This document shows, piece by piece, positions 45,627-55,010 of a DNA stretch of 64,000 nt. Origin of the DNA: Rivularia sp. T60_A2020_040 (GTDB lineage Bacteria; Cyanobacteriota; Cyanobacteriia; Cyanobacteriales; Nostocaceae). A model generated the notes under the pieces. The model had not been told where the DNA came from. It made no database searches and saw only the letters and a program-made list of their open reading frames with translations. The stretch is taken from NCBI GenBank assembly GCA_015272215.1, contig JACYMD010000078.1, positions 1 to 64,000 on the forward strand, given 5' to 3'. Both the position numbers and the translations under genes were made by a program. Positions within the stretch are counted from its first letter, which is position 1. Every line of letters begins with the position of its first letter.

Positions 45627-48626
45627 CTATTGAATCCCTTTAAGGCGATAGCGCAAAATTTCGGCTTGTTTTTCCGCTTCACTCAAAGCATCTCTGGCTC
45701 CTTGTACCACGTCTGCGGGTGCTTTATCAACAAATTTAGGGTTGCTCAATCTACCAGTCAAAGATTGTACTTCTGTTTCTATCTTACTGAGATTTTTCTC
45801 TAGTTTGCCACGCAAGGCTTCCATATCTATTACACCTTCTAGAGGAAGCAGTATTTGTACTGTACCAAAAACCCCTGTTGCAACTTCCCCTAATTCTGCG
45901 GGTTTTGATGATTCTACTTGCGGAAGATTTGATTCGGAAGATGATTTGAAGAATCTTTTCCACAATTCTTGTCTTTTTTGGCTAGAGAGTAGGTATATTC
46001 TGATGAACCATAGTGAATAACCAATTCCTACAAGTTGAAAAAATGTTCCAAAGAAAGGAATGTCATCTACGGTAATTGCTACAGCATAAGCTACTCTAGC
46101 TAAGGTAATTGTTAGGAAACCTAAGATAATTAATTTTAAGGCACTTTGAGATTTTTTCTTCGTTACTTTATCGCTATTTGTTTTGTCAGCAATAGTTAAA
46201 TTCTCAACCTTTGCCAAATCTTTAATGTAAGATGCTCCAGTATTCAGAATTTGCCGTTCTTTAACGCTTTCGCTTTGCAAATTAACGGTAACTTTCACAG
46301 CAGGTTTAACGTCTGCTTCTGCTCTTAAGTTGCGAATTGTGCGAATTGTCCCGATTAATAGTTCAAATTCTGCTTCTAATTCGGTGTCAATGAATTTTGT
46401 ATCTGTTTGGGGATAGTTTTGTAATGATAAACTTAAATTGGAATATGTTCCTTGTTGAGTTAAAGTATGCCAAATTTCTTCGGTAATATGAGGCATAAAG
46501 GGACTAAGAAGTTTTAAAATTCCTTCTAATACGTAAGCTAAAGTTTGTTGTGCTACTCGTCTCGATGTTGGTTCTGCATCTTCTTGTAAACGAGATTTAA
46601 CTAGTTCAATATACCAATCACAAAAGTCACCCCAGATAAATTCATAAAGTCCCTTCGCAGCTTCTCCCATGCCATATTTGTCCATGTAAGTGTTAGTTTC
46701 TTGGACAACTTGATGGTAGCGAGACAAAATCCATTTATCGCTTAATTCTGTTGGTACGGGTTCTCCTAACTGTTGTGGTGTTTGTTCGTCCAAATTCATC
46801 ATTACAAATCGAGCGGCATTCCACAACTTATTGGCAAAGTTACGGGATGCTTCTACAGATGCTGATTCATCGGTTTTACGGTTGTAATCAAAACGAATAT
46901 CTTGCCCGACACCAATAACTTCTTTTACCAAGGTGTAGCGTACAGCATCGGTACCGTATTTATCCATTAATAATAACGGATCGATACCATTTCCCTTGGA
47001 TTTGGACATTTTTTTGCCGTTTTCATCCAGTATCAAACCGTGGATATAAACGTCTTTAAAGGGCATTTCTCCGGTAAAATGACTAGCCATCATGGTCATT
47101 CTTGCTACCCAGAAAAAGATGATATCAAAGCCAGTTACTAAAACGCTGGTAGGATAATATTTTTGCAAATCTTCAGTTGATTCGGGCCATCCCAAGGTAG
47201 AAAAGGGCCACAATCCTGAAGAAAACCAAGTATCAAGTACGTCCGCATCTCTTTCTAATTGGACATTTTCGCCGTATTGTGCTTTAGCTTTTTCCCAAGC
47301 TTCTGTTTCATTTGTTGCGACTATAAACGGTGTATTATCCGTAATTTCACCATTAGTTTCGCTCACAGCATACCAAGCCGGAATTTGATGTCCCCACCAC
47401 AACTGACGAGAAATACACCAATCTTTCAATTTTACCAACCAATCTTTGTAAACTTTTCCCCAACGTTCGGGATAAAATTCGGGAGACTGCTTCTCATTGA
47501 AAAATTCCAACGCTTGATCAGCCATCGGACGAATTTTAACGAACCACTGAGTAGAAAGCAGCGGTTCTACAGGAACTTTACCGCGTTCGCTGTAGGGAAC
47601 ACTATGCTTGTAATCTTCAATTTTAACTAAAACACCATCCGCTTCTAACTTAGCTATAACATTCTTACGAGCCACAAAACGGTCTTGACCTTGAAAATCT
47701 CCGGCATTTTCGTTCATTGTGCCGTCTTTATTCATAATATTGATAAACGGCAAATCGTGACGCTTACCCATTTCAAAGTCATTGGGGTCGTGAGCAGGTG
47801 TAACTTTTACACAGCCTGTACCGAAGGTCGGATCTACTAATTCATCAGCAATAATTGGGATTTCGCGGTTCATTATTGGTAAAGTTAATGTCTTACCGAT
47901 TAAATGTTGATAGCGATCGTCATTGGGATTTACAGCAACTCCAGTATCACCTAACATAGTTTCTGGACGAGTTGTAGCTACTTCCAGATAGCCGGAACCA
48001 TCGGTGAGAGGATAGCGAAAATGCCAAAGTTTGCCGTCAACTTCTTTTTGATCAACCTCTAAGTCGGAAACTGCCGATTGCGAAGCCGGACACCAATTAA
48101 CTAAGTAATTTCCCCGATAAATAAGTCCTTCATTATAAAGACGGACAAAAGCTTCAAGAACAGCTTTGGATAAACCTTCATCCATTGTAAAGCGTTCTCG
48201 CGTCCAATCCACCGAAACACCCAAACGCCGCAACTGATTGACAATTGTCCCTCCCGATTCCTTTTTCCACTCCCAAGCACGTTCTAAAAACTTTTCACGT
48301 CCGACATCGAAACGAGTCTTACCTTCTTCCTTTAGTTGGTTGTCAAGGATTGTTTGTACTGCTATACTCGCGTGGTCAGTTCCGGGAAGATACAGCGCAT
48401 TACATCCCTTCATGCGGTGATAGCGAGTGAGACAATCAATCAAAGTATTCTCAAAAGCGTGTCCCATATGCAAGCTTCCGGTAACATTCGGTGGCGGAAT
48501 TACGATAGTGTAAGGTTTACCATCGCGATTTGGATCAGCTTTGTACAAAAGTTTCTCTTCCCAAAACTTCTGCCATTTAGCTTCAGTGGAAAAAGGCTCG
48601 TAAAGACTTGGAAGGTTGCTAGTCAT
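45627..48626 (-). CDS. valS: Valyl-tRNA synthetase with CAAD membrane domain
   Basis: I place the start at ATG 48626 (999 residues); the frame to a TTG at 48683 adds 19. The class I core has HMGH (53-56) and KMSKS (539-543), with editing (about 205-350) and anticodon-binding domains. Before the C-terminal coiled-coil arm (about 936-999) an extra domain is inserted (about 816-910) with two membrane helices (829-851, 858-880). This is the CAAD domain, reported to attach some aminoacyl-tRNA synthetases of heterocystous cyanobacteria to thylakoids. The enzyme charges tRNA-Val; the insertion need not affect catalysis. Confidence 0.97.
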   Translation of the reverse strand: MTSNLPSLYEPFSTEAKWQKFWEEKLLYKADPNRDGKPYTIVIPPPNVTGSLHMGHAFENTLIDCLTRYHRMKGCNALYLPGTDHASIAVQTILDNQLKEEGKTRFDVGREKFLERAWEWKKESGGTIVNQLRRLGVSVDWTRERFTMDEGLSKAVLEAFVRLYNEGLIYRGNYLVNWCPASQSAVSDLEVDQKEVDGKLWHFRYPLTDGSGYLEVATTRPETMLGDTGVAVNPNDDRYQHLIGKTLTLPIMNREIPIIADELVDPTFGTGCVKVTPAHDPNDFEMGKRHDLPFINIMNKDGTMNENAGDFQGQDRFVARKNVIAKLEADGVLVKIEDYKHSVPYSERGKVPVEPLLSTQWFVKIRPMADQALEFFNEKQSPEFYPERWGKVYKDWLVKLKDWCISRQLWWGHQIPAWYAVSETNGEITDNTPFIVATNETEAWEKAKAQYGENVQLERDADVLDTWFSSGLWPFSTLGWPESTEDLQKYYPTSVLVTGFDIIFFWVARMTMMASHFTGEMPFKDVYIHGLILDENGKKMSKSKGNGIDPLLLMDKYGTDAVRYTLVKEVIGVGQDIRFDYNRKTDESASVEASRNFANKLWNAARFVMMNLDEQTPQQLGEPVPTELSDKWILSRYHQVVQETNTYMDKYGMGEAAKGLYEFIWGDFCDWYIELVKSRLQEDAEPTSRRVAQQTLAYVLEGILKLLSPFMPHITEEIWHTLTQQGTYSNLSLSLQNYPQTDTKFIDTELEAEFELLIGTIRTIRNLRAEADVKPAVKVTVNLQSESVKERQILNTGASYIKDLAKVENLTIADKTNSDKVTKKKSQSALKLIILGFLTITLARVAYAVAITVDDIPFFGTFFQLVGIGYSLWFIRIYLLSSQKRQELWKRFFKSSSESNLPQVESSKPAELGEVATGVFGTVQILLPLEGVIDMEALRGKLEKNLSKIETEVQSLTGRLSNPKFVDKAPADVVQGARDALSEAEKQAEILRYRLKGIQ

Positions 48627-49269
48627 GTTGGGAAAACTCCGGCTTGTCGGGACTCTTATAAACTTTAATAAATTTTGCCACAAGCTTGCCTTGATCTTGA
48701 CAAAATCATTAAAAATCTAATTTGTTCATTGTGGTTGAATGAGGAAGTGGTAATTGGGAATTGGTAATGGGTAATTGGTGATTGGGAGCAGGAGACAAGG
48801 GGATGGGGAGATGGGGAGACTTTCGGGATGAGGAGATGGGGAGATAGAAAATAATATACAGGGAGCAGGATGCTCCCACTACTTACTAATAATTTTTAAC
48901 TCCTAACTGATCACTATTCACTGATAACTGATTCCTGATAACTTGTATAAACAAATATTGACTTAGAAAAATAATTATGCAAAGAATACCTCATCTAAGT
49001 AATTAATGTAATAAATTATAAAGATTATCTGAATTTCATCACAGCAGGCGAATTTTATAATTTAGACTTGCCTTCATTTGAACTTGTGGCACAAGCTGTA
49101 ACGATATTACGTCTGACTAAAATTACGTAAGTTCTGTCTAATTACATATACCTTCTTAGTATTAGTTAATGGCAATTATCACCAAAAAATCAGACAGTAT
49201 AATTATTTCGAGCTTCTGGCTTTAGACATACAGTTAATCCAAAATCTAAAATCTAAAATCTAAAATAGA
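48627..49269. other. 643-base divergent spacer with STRRs
   Basis: It holds GGTAATTGG and GGGAATTGG units (48748-48785), GGGGAGA/GGGGATG units (to about 48846), a GGGAGCA GGA TGCTCCC hairpin (48861-48877) and CTAAAAT heptamers (49240-49266) that end a few bases before the transporter start. No gene or RNA was recognised. Confidence 0.75.
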
Positions 49270-50574
49270 ATGACAATTCAAACTAATAAACCGAAAAGTA
49301 GATTTATCTCACCGTGGGCTTTTGTTCCCAGTCTTTATTTTGCTGAAGGAATGCCGTACATGATTATCAATGCGGTATCGGTGGTTTTCTATAAAAATTT
49401 AGGAATTGATAACGCTCAAATCACATTTTGGACAAGCATAATTAACCTTCCTTGGGTTGTCAAAATGTTTTGGGGACCAGCGGTTGATATTTATTCTACC
49501 AAAAGAAGATGGCTGCTGACTATGCAGTTTGCTATGTGTATATGCTTGGGTATATTAGCTTTATCTTTTCAATTACCAACATCAAGCTTCTTTTCTGTTT
49601 CCTTGGTAATATTATTAGTTGGAGCCTTTATTTCTGCAACTTATGATATTGCCACAGATGGCTTTTATATGTTGGCATTAAATGAAAAGAGACAAGCCTT
49701 TTTTGTGGGAATTCGCACTCTATCCTATCGACTTGCGATTATATTCAGTACGGGATTTTTAGTTTATTTAGCAGGAAGCTTAGAAAAGTCTACCCAAAAT
49801 ATTCCTTTAAGTTGGAGTATTACTCTTGGATTCGCATCTTTTATTTTTGCAATACTTTTTATATTTCATATTTTTATTCTCCCACAACCAGAATCAGGAA
49901 GAATAATCAATCAGCAATCTACAGAAAATGATATCCCTTTTGTAACAGTAATTCGCTCGTATTTTGCTCAACGTAATATCATTCCTATCTTAGGATTTAT
50001 CTTACTTTATCGATTGGGTGAGGCGATGCTGCTCAAAATAGCAACTTTGTTTTTACTAGATGAAAGAACATCTGGTGGTTTGGGTTTAACTACATCACAA
50101 TACGGTTTAGTATATGGAACATTTGGTGTCATCTCGTTAATTAGCGGCGGTATTTTAGGCGGATTATTAATTGCTAAATATGGATTAAAAAAATGCCTCT
50201 TACCAATGGCTTTAGCCTTGAATTTACCGGATTTATTTTATGTTTACATGGCTTATGCTAAGCCTCCATTAGAATTAGTTTATCCTTTAGTTTCCTTGGA
50301 ACAATTTGGTTACGGTTTAGGATTTACAGCTTTTACAGTGTACTTAATGTACATTTGCAAAGGCGAATATAAAACCTCTCACTTTGCCATATCTACAGGA
50401 TTAATGGCATTAGGTTTGATGCTTCCCGGTGCAATTAGTGGTGGAATTCAACAATCGGTGGGATATCCAGTATTTTTTGTGATTGTTTGTTTACTAACTA
50501 TTCCTGGTATGGCGACTATCTTCTTTATTCCATTAGAAGAAGCACCAAATAGTAAAAATTTGGAAAAAGTTTAA
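49270..50574 (+). CDS. AmpG-like MFS transporter
   Basis: The 434-residue protein has twelve membrane segments and the AmpG/PAT opening SLYFAEGMPYMIINAVSVVFYKNLG (about 22-46), followed by LPWVVKMFWGPAVD and DIATDGFYMLAL. AmpG proteins import GlcNAc-anhydro-muropeptides; the fold is shared with acetyl-CoA transporters. The kinase gene after it (50683) resembles N-acetylglucosamine kinases, which suggests amino-sugar or muropeptide uptake. A strong terminator lies between them, so they may be separately transcribed. The substrate is inferred. Confidence 0.8.
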   Translation: MTIQTNKPKSRFISPWAFVPSLYFAEGMPYMIINAVSVVFYKNLGIDNAQITFWTSIINLPWVVKMFWGPAVDIYSTKRRWLLTMQFAMCICLGILALSFQLPTSSFFSVSLVILLVGAFISATYDIATDGFYMLALNEKRQAFFVGIRTLSYRLAIIFSTGFLVYLAGSLEKSTQNIPLSWSITLGFASFIFAILFIFHIFILPQPESGRIINQQSTENDIPFVTVIRSYFAQRNIIPILGFILLYRLGEAMLLKIATLFLLDERTSGGLGLTTSQYGLVYGTFGVISLISGGILGGLLIAKYGLKKCLLPMALALNLPDLFYVYMAYAKPPLELVYPLVSLEQFGYGLGFTAFTVYLMYICKGEYKTSHFAISTGLMALGLMLPGAISGGIQQSVGYPVFFVIVCLLTIPGMATIFFIPLEEAPNSKNLEKV

Positions 50575-50592
50575 TATTATTGACTATTTTGT

Positions 50593-50629
50593 AAAGTGCG
50601 TTATGGATAAATTAGCGCACTTTTTTTTT
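50593..50629 (+). terminator. Rho-independent terminator after the AmpG-like gene
   Basis: AAAGTGCG (50593-50600) pairs with CGCACTTT (50616-50623), followed by a run of T to 50629. It lies 18 bases after the transporter stop codon and is the strongest terminator in the window. Confidence 0.88.
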
Positions 50630-50682
50630 AAAAGATTTATTTTTAGTTATGCTTTAGCGCTATTAAATAAATTCCAAATAAT

Positions 50683-51603
50683 ATGGTTTACGTTTTAGGA
50701 ATTGATGGTGGTGGAAGTAAAACAATTTGCGTCTTAATGGATGACAAACGTCAAATTTTGGGACGTGGTGAAGCTGGTTCATCTAATTATCAAAGTGTGG
50801 GAATTGAAGCTGCAAAATATTCGATAGAATCTGCAATTAATTCTGCCGTAAAAGATGATATTAAAATCGATGCAATTTGTTTGGGATTAGCTGGTGTCGC
50901 ACGTTCGAGAGATATTCAATTAATCAAAAACATAGTAAAAGATATACCCATAATTAGTAATATAAAATCGCAAAATATCGTGATTTGTCACGATGCATTA
51001 ATTGCTTTAATCGGTGGAATTAGTAACGATGTGGGAATTGTTGTTGCTGCGGGTACGGGTTCAATAGTTTTCGGTAGAAATTATCAAGGAAAAACTAAAA
51101 GAGTCGGTGGTTGGGGATATATTTTGGGTGATGAAGGTGGAGCTTATAAAATTGCAGTTGCGGGAATGCAAGCGGCTTTAAAAGCTGATGATGGACGAGA
51201 AAAATCAACTAGTTTAATAGAAGTTTTTAAAAACCATCTTGGTTTAATTAATATAGAAGAATTAATGGAAGTAGTTTATCGACGGGGATGGGGTGTAAAG
51301 GAAATTGCTGCTTTAGCTCCAATTGTTGATAATGCAGCAGTAGAAGGTGATGAAGTTGCTAATAATATTATTGATCATGCTGTCGAAGAGTTGGTGAAAG
51401 CTACGGTGACTGTTATTAATGAAATTTTTGTTGAGGGTGAGTTTTTCGAGATAGTTACTACGGGAAGTGTTTGGAAATGTAAGTGTCAGATGTGGGAGAG
51501 GTTTGTAAGTTATATTAATCCTGAAATTAAGGTGATTTTTCCGAGGTTTGAAGCTGTTTATGGTGCTGGTTTGTTGGCTTTGAGGAGTTTGGGGGAGGAG
51601 TAA
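50683..51603 (+). CDS. BadF/BadG-type ATPase, N-acetylglucosamine kinase-like
   Basis: The 306-residue protein has the actin-fold kinase signatures of the BadF/BadG/BcrA family: phosphate-1 loop GIDGGGSKT (6-14), VVAAGTGSIVFG, GGWGYILGDEGGAY and a C-terminal RFEAVYGAGLLAL. The GDEGGAY segment is shared by eukaryotic GlcNAc kinases. It probably phosphorylates N-acetylglucosamine or a related amino sugar with ATP. Upstream is an AmpG-like transporter gene. Alternative members activate CoA dehydratases, but those are longer and have Cys residues absent here. Confidence 0.82.
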   Translation: MVYVLGIDGGGSKTICVLMDDKRQILGRGEAGSSNYQSVGIEAAKYSIESAINSAVKDDIKIDAICLGLAGVARSRDIQLIKNIVKDIPIISNIKSQNIVICHDALIALIGGISNDVGIVVAAGTGSIVFGRNYQGKTKRVGGWGYILGDEGGAYKIAVAGMQAALKADDGREKSTSLIEVFKNHLGLINIEELMEVVYRRGWGVKEIAALAPIVDNAAVEGDEVANNIIDHAVEELVKATVTVINEIFVEGEFFEIVTTGSVWKCKCQMWERFVSYINPEIKVIFPRFEAVYGAGLLALRSLGEE

Positions 51604-51641
51604 TTTTTGGGTTTTTGCGGGGAATAATAGGAGAAGAGAAA

Positions 51642-52101
51642 AAACCGCAGAGGCGCTGAGGGCGCTGAGGAAGAGAAGATGAGAGAGTTTGATGGGTTGG
51701 AGCAGTTGACGTATGGTGTAATTGGGGCTGCTATTGAGGTGCATCGGATTTTGGGGGCGGGTTTTTTGGAGTCGGTTTATCAAGAAGCGCTGGCTGTAGA
51801 GTTTTCACAACGTAAAATACCCTATCGTGATGAATTTCCTGTGGCTGTCAGTTATAAAGGGCATTCTGTTGGTGAAGGAAGATTAGATTTTTTAGTTAAT
51901 GATGTTTTAGTTGTGGAATTGAAAGCTGTAGAAAATTTAGCTCCGAAACATGAAGCTCAAGTTATTTCTTACTTAAAAATGACTAAAAAACCTTTGGGTT
52001 TATTAATAAATTTCAATGTTCCCATTCTCAAACAAGGCATAAAACGCCTCATTCTCTCTTCCTAGCTCTTTCCTCTGCGCTCTTTGCGCTCTCTGCGGTT
52101 T
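51642..52101. repeat. Imperfect inverted repeats flanking the GxxExxY gene
   Basis: The left arm (51642-51678) reads AAACCGCAGAGGCGCTGAGG and continues GCGCTGAGGAAGAG. The right arm (about 52066-52101) is its imperfect reverse complement, ending CTCTCTGCGGTTT. Together they bracket the GxxExxY gene closely on both sides. The right arm is a version of the CTCTGCG repeat scattered through the window. Confidence 0.75.
51679..52065 (+). CDS. GxxExxY protein (PD-(D/E)XK nuclease fold)
   Basis: The 128-residue product has the name-giving motif GAGFLESVY (26-34) and a PD-(D/E)XK core, GRLDFLVNDVLVVELKAVENL, with D, E and K in the usual places. The family is abundant in cyanobacteria but its job is unknown; a nuclease role is predicted from fold. 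The gene lies exactly between two inverted repeat arms, so it may be a small mobile cassette. The length is normal and there are no internal stops. Confidence 0.88.
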   Translation: MREFDGLEQLTYGVIGAAIEVHRILGAGFLESVYQEALAVEFSQRKIPYRDEFPVAVSYKGHSVGEGRLDFLVNDVLVVELKAVENLAPKHEAQVISYLKMTKKPLGLLINFNVPILKQGIKRLILSS

Positions 52102-52233
52102 AATAATAAAATATTCTCATCCGTATTACCAGCATCAAATTAACTGAATATTTTTAGGTATTATTTTACAAGATATAATTTCTGAGTTATAACTCAGAAA
52201 AAATACTTACGAGTAGAAACAGGCTACTTGTCA

Positions 52234-52746
52234 ATGAGAGTTGTAAAAAAGACGGTTAGTCTGCTGGTATTAAGTGATTTAAAAGAGGTAAGAAATCGCA
52301 GAAAATTCTCTTTTCGTTTACTGATTATCAATTTATTTATAATGGCAGGATTTTTTGGGATTCTGTCCGGTTATGATAATTTAAAAGTCAAACTAAGTTT
52401 AATTTTATTTAGTTTATTTTTATTAATTCCTGGCATATTATTAATTCGTTTTGATACTAGCGAATCTAATTATTTTGCAATTAACACTAGTCTTAATAAG
52501 TTTATTCATAAACGTATAGAATTATTCGCTAACAAAGTTTATATTGCTGAATATCCTTTAAAAAATATAAGATTTATCGCTATTAAAAGAACTAGTATTC
52601 ATCGCGATGATGAAAAAAATTATTTAGTTAGACTATATTTTAAATCTCACAAATATATAAATATCGGCTATTTTGCAACATCCAAAAAATCTTTTATCAT
52701 TGCAAAAACTATATCTAAATTTTTGAAAATACCTTTGAAATATTAA
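52234..52746 (+). CDS. Small membrane protein, unknown function
   Basis: From ATG 52234 (TTG at 52228 is the longer choice) the product has 170 residues. Two membrane segments (about 28-45 and 52-70) precede a basic soluble domain with KVYIAEYPLKNIRFIAIKR and repeated Lys/Tyr. The topology resembles small PH-like (bPH2/YcxB) membrane proteins but I do not claim that. It ends 38 bases before a GAGACGT-type repeat and converges on the FGGY kinase gene. Confidence 0.6.
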   Translation: MRVVKKTVSLLVLSDLKEVRNRRKFSFRLLIINLFIMAGFFGILSGYDNLKVKLSLILFSLFLLIPGILLIRFDTSESNYFAINTSLNKFIHKRIELFANKVYIAEYPLKNIRFIAIKRTSIHRDDEKNYLVRLYFKSHKYINIGYFATSKKSFIIAKTISKFLKIPLKY

Positions 52747-52783
52747 TCTATAAAATTTATTTTTTAATCATCGATTTTTGAAT

Positions 52784-52814
52784 GAGACGTAGCAATACGC
52801 CCCCCCGTCTCTAC
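52784..52814. repeat. GAGACGT...CGTCTC repeat, degenerate centre
   Basis: GAGACGT (52784-52790) and CGTCTCTAC (52806-52814) flank AGCAATACG and a run of C. It is a member of the GAGACGT palindrome family between convergent genes. The TAG stop of the FGGY gene (52811-52813) lies in its right arm. Confidence 0.85.
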
Positions 52815-54079
52815 ATTTCTGCACTTTTTAAACCTTTCATAGCTAATAAAGCACTACCATAAGCGGCTTCTGTATTTATAGAAGAAATTACTGGAACTCC
52901 CAAATATTGCTTTCTAATCTCGCTCCAAACAAGATTTTTTGCACCACCCCCAGCGGTGTAAACACAATTTAAATTATCTGCTCCAAGCTCTTGCAATAAC
53001 TCATATCCCCGCGCTTCAATTCGAGCCATACTTTCTAACAAACCATGTAGAAATTCTACAGAATTATCCGGACGCGGTTCTAATTGTGGTGGTAAATTAG
53101 AGTCATTGATTGGAAAACGTTCCCCAGTTTTTAATAATGGATAATAATCCAAACCACTTGATTTTTTTACATCTATTTCACCACTAATTTTTTCTAATTC
53201 CTCATTACTAAAAAATTGCTTTAGTACAGCACCACCCGTATTAGAAGCACCTCCGGTTAACCATAAATCTCCAAAACGATGACTATAAATTCCGTATTTA
53301 AAATTATCTACACGAGTACGACTCAACAGTTTTAAAACTAATGTAGAACCCAAAGAAGTCACCCCTAACCCTGGAGAATTTGCACCACTTGCAATAAATG
53401 CTGCAATACTATCTGTCGTACCCGCACACACTAAACAATTTTTAGGAAAGTTATATTTATTAGCAATATCGCAACGCAATTCACCAACAGCATTTCCCGG
53501 AATTGTTACTTTTGGTAGATGAATTGATATCTGTAATTTGCTTAACCATTCCGGATATTCTAAAGCTTCTACGTCATAACCTAGTTTTAAAGCATTGTGA
53601 TAATCACTAATACCCAACTTCCCATGCAAAAGAAATCCTAACCAATCTGCTTGATGTAAAAAATATTTAGCTTTTGTAAAAGAAGGTAATTCCATCATCC
53701 ACAACAGCTTTACAAGGCTAGAAGTAGCGCTCAATACAGTATGATTTGCCGGTGCAATGTCTTTTAATTTTTCTCCCATCACCGCTCCCCGTGCATCATT
53801 GTAGAGTAAAGGTGCATCCACGGGATTTCCCCCAGCATCGCACAATAAAACTGTGGAAGAAGTACCGTTAATCGCAATCCGGGTAATTTGTCGCCGTAAT
53901 TCCTTGTTAATTTGCTCTAGAAGAGTAAATAAAGCAGTTTGCCAGCAATTTGTTAAATTTGTTAAATCAGTCTCGCAAGACACGTCAAAAACGAATCTGA
54001 CCTCCGCTACGATTTTTGCCGCAGAGTCGATTACAATACCCCTAGCACCAGAAGTTCCGAAATCTATACCTAAATACAT
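52811..54079 (-). CDS. FGGY-family sugar kinase (D-ribulose kinase-like)
   Basis: The 422-residue protein starts with GIDFGTSGARG (4-14), the phosphate loop of FGGY kinases, and has GGASNTGGAVLKQFF and TAGGGAKNLVWSEIRKQYLG in the second lobe. It is shorter than typical xylulokinases and matches the cyanobacterial/plant group (SePSK, AtXK-1), for which D-ribulose kinase activity has been reported. The reaction would feed the pentose-phosphate or Calvin cycle. Its stop codon lies in a palindromic repeat. Substrate is inferred from the group. Confidence 0.85.
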   Translation of the reverse strand: MYLGIDFGTSGARGIVIDSAAKIVAEVRFVFDVSCETDLTNLTNCWQTALFTLLEQINKELRRQITRIAINGTSSTVLLCDAGGNPVDAPLLYNDARGAVMGEKLKDIAPANHTVLSATSSLVKLLWMMELPSFTKAKYFLHQADWLGFLLHGKLGISDYHNALKLGYDVEALEYPEWLSKLQISIHLPKVTIPGNAVGELRCDIANKYNFPKNCLVCAGTTDSIAAFIASGANSPGLGVTSLGSTLVLKLLSRTRVDNFKYGIYSHRFGDLWLTGGASNTGGAVLKQFFSNEELEKISGEIDVKKSSGLDYYPLLKTGERFPINDSNLPPQLEPRPDNSVEFLHGLLESMARIEARGYELLQELGADNLNCVYTAGGGAKNLVWSEIRKQYLGVPVISSINTEAAYGSALLAMKGLKSAEM

Positions 54080-54527
54080 TTTTAAAGGTTAAAGGTTAAA
54101 GGTCAAAGGTCAAAGGTCAAAAATTTCTAGTTTATATATTGCCCTTTAAGTAGAATTAACTAGATAATACAAACTATTAACAAAAATATTGCTTACATAA
54201 AAATGTAATACTTTTAGTCCATTTTAATGGAATTGTTTTACCAGAGTGGGGTTTACAACCCCAGGCGGGGAAGAACGAAGTCAAACAATTAGTAATTATT
54301 TTGACAAGAGGTTTCTATGATGCAAGATATCAACTAACCAATAACTCTTCAATCCGGTAGTCCTCACTCCTTTAATCTAAAATCTAAAATCTAAAATCCC
54401 CAGTTGAGTTATTACGTTCTTTAAAGTTATATCGCCTTTTGAATACAATGGCTCAGATACTGGGGTAAACTAAGCTTTGATTATTATTCTTTTTCAGAGA
54501 AGAACACTCGGAAAGGAGCTTTTTTAA
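54080..54527. other. 448-base divergent spacer with STRRs before psaC
   Basis: A TTAAAGG/TCAAAGG heptamer array (54084-54122) begins five bases from the FGGY start codon and matches the array at the left window edge. A second, CTAAAAT array lies at about 54376-54400. The remaining sequence should hold the psaC promoter, and an AGGAG (about 54514) serves as the psaC ribosome binding site. Confidence 0.8.
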
Positions 54528-54773
<246 letters not shown>

Positions 54774-54779
54774 TTAAGA

Positions 54780-54902
54780 TGGGGAATGGGGAATGGAGTT
54801 AGGAGTGAGGAGTTAGGAGTTAGGAGTGAGGAGTTATCTACTCCCATCTCCTCTTGTCCCCTTGTCTCCCCATCCCCTTGTCCCCTTGTCCCCCCATCCC
54901 CT
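54780..54902. repeat. STRR block between psaC and glmS
   Basis: GGGGAAT and AGGAGTT/AGGAGTGAGG units (about 54781-54836) are followed by CCCCTTGT and CTCCCCAT units to about 54900. The halves are partly complementary (GAGGAG against CTCCCC), so a hairpin after psaC is possible. Confidence 0.85.
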
Positions 54903-55010
54903 GTGTAAAATAAATCATAATTTACTCCTTTTATCCTTGGCTAAACCCTGAAGGATGTGTTAACTACTATAACCAGTTAAGTCCAAACGGAAAACGGAGT
55001 GGTGTGAATT

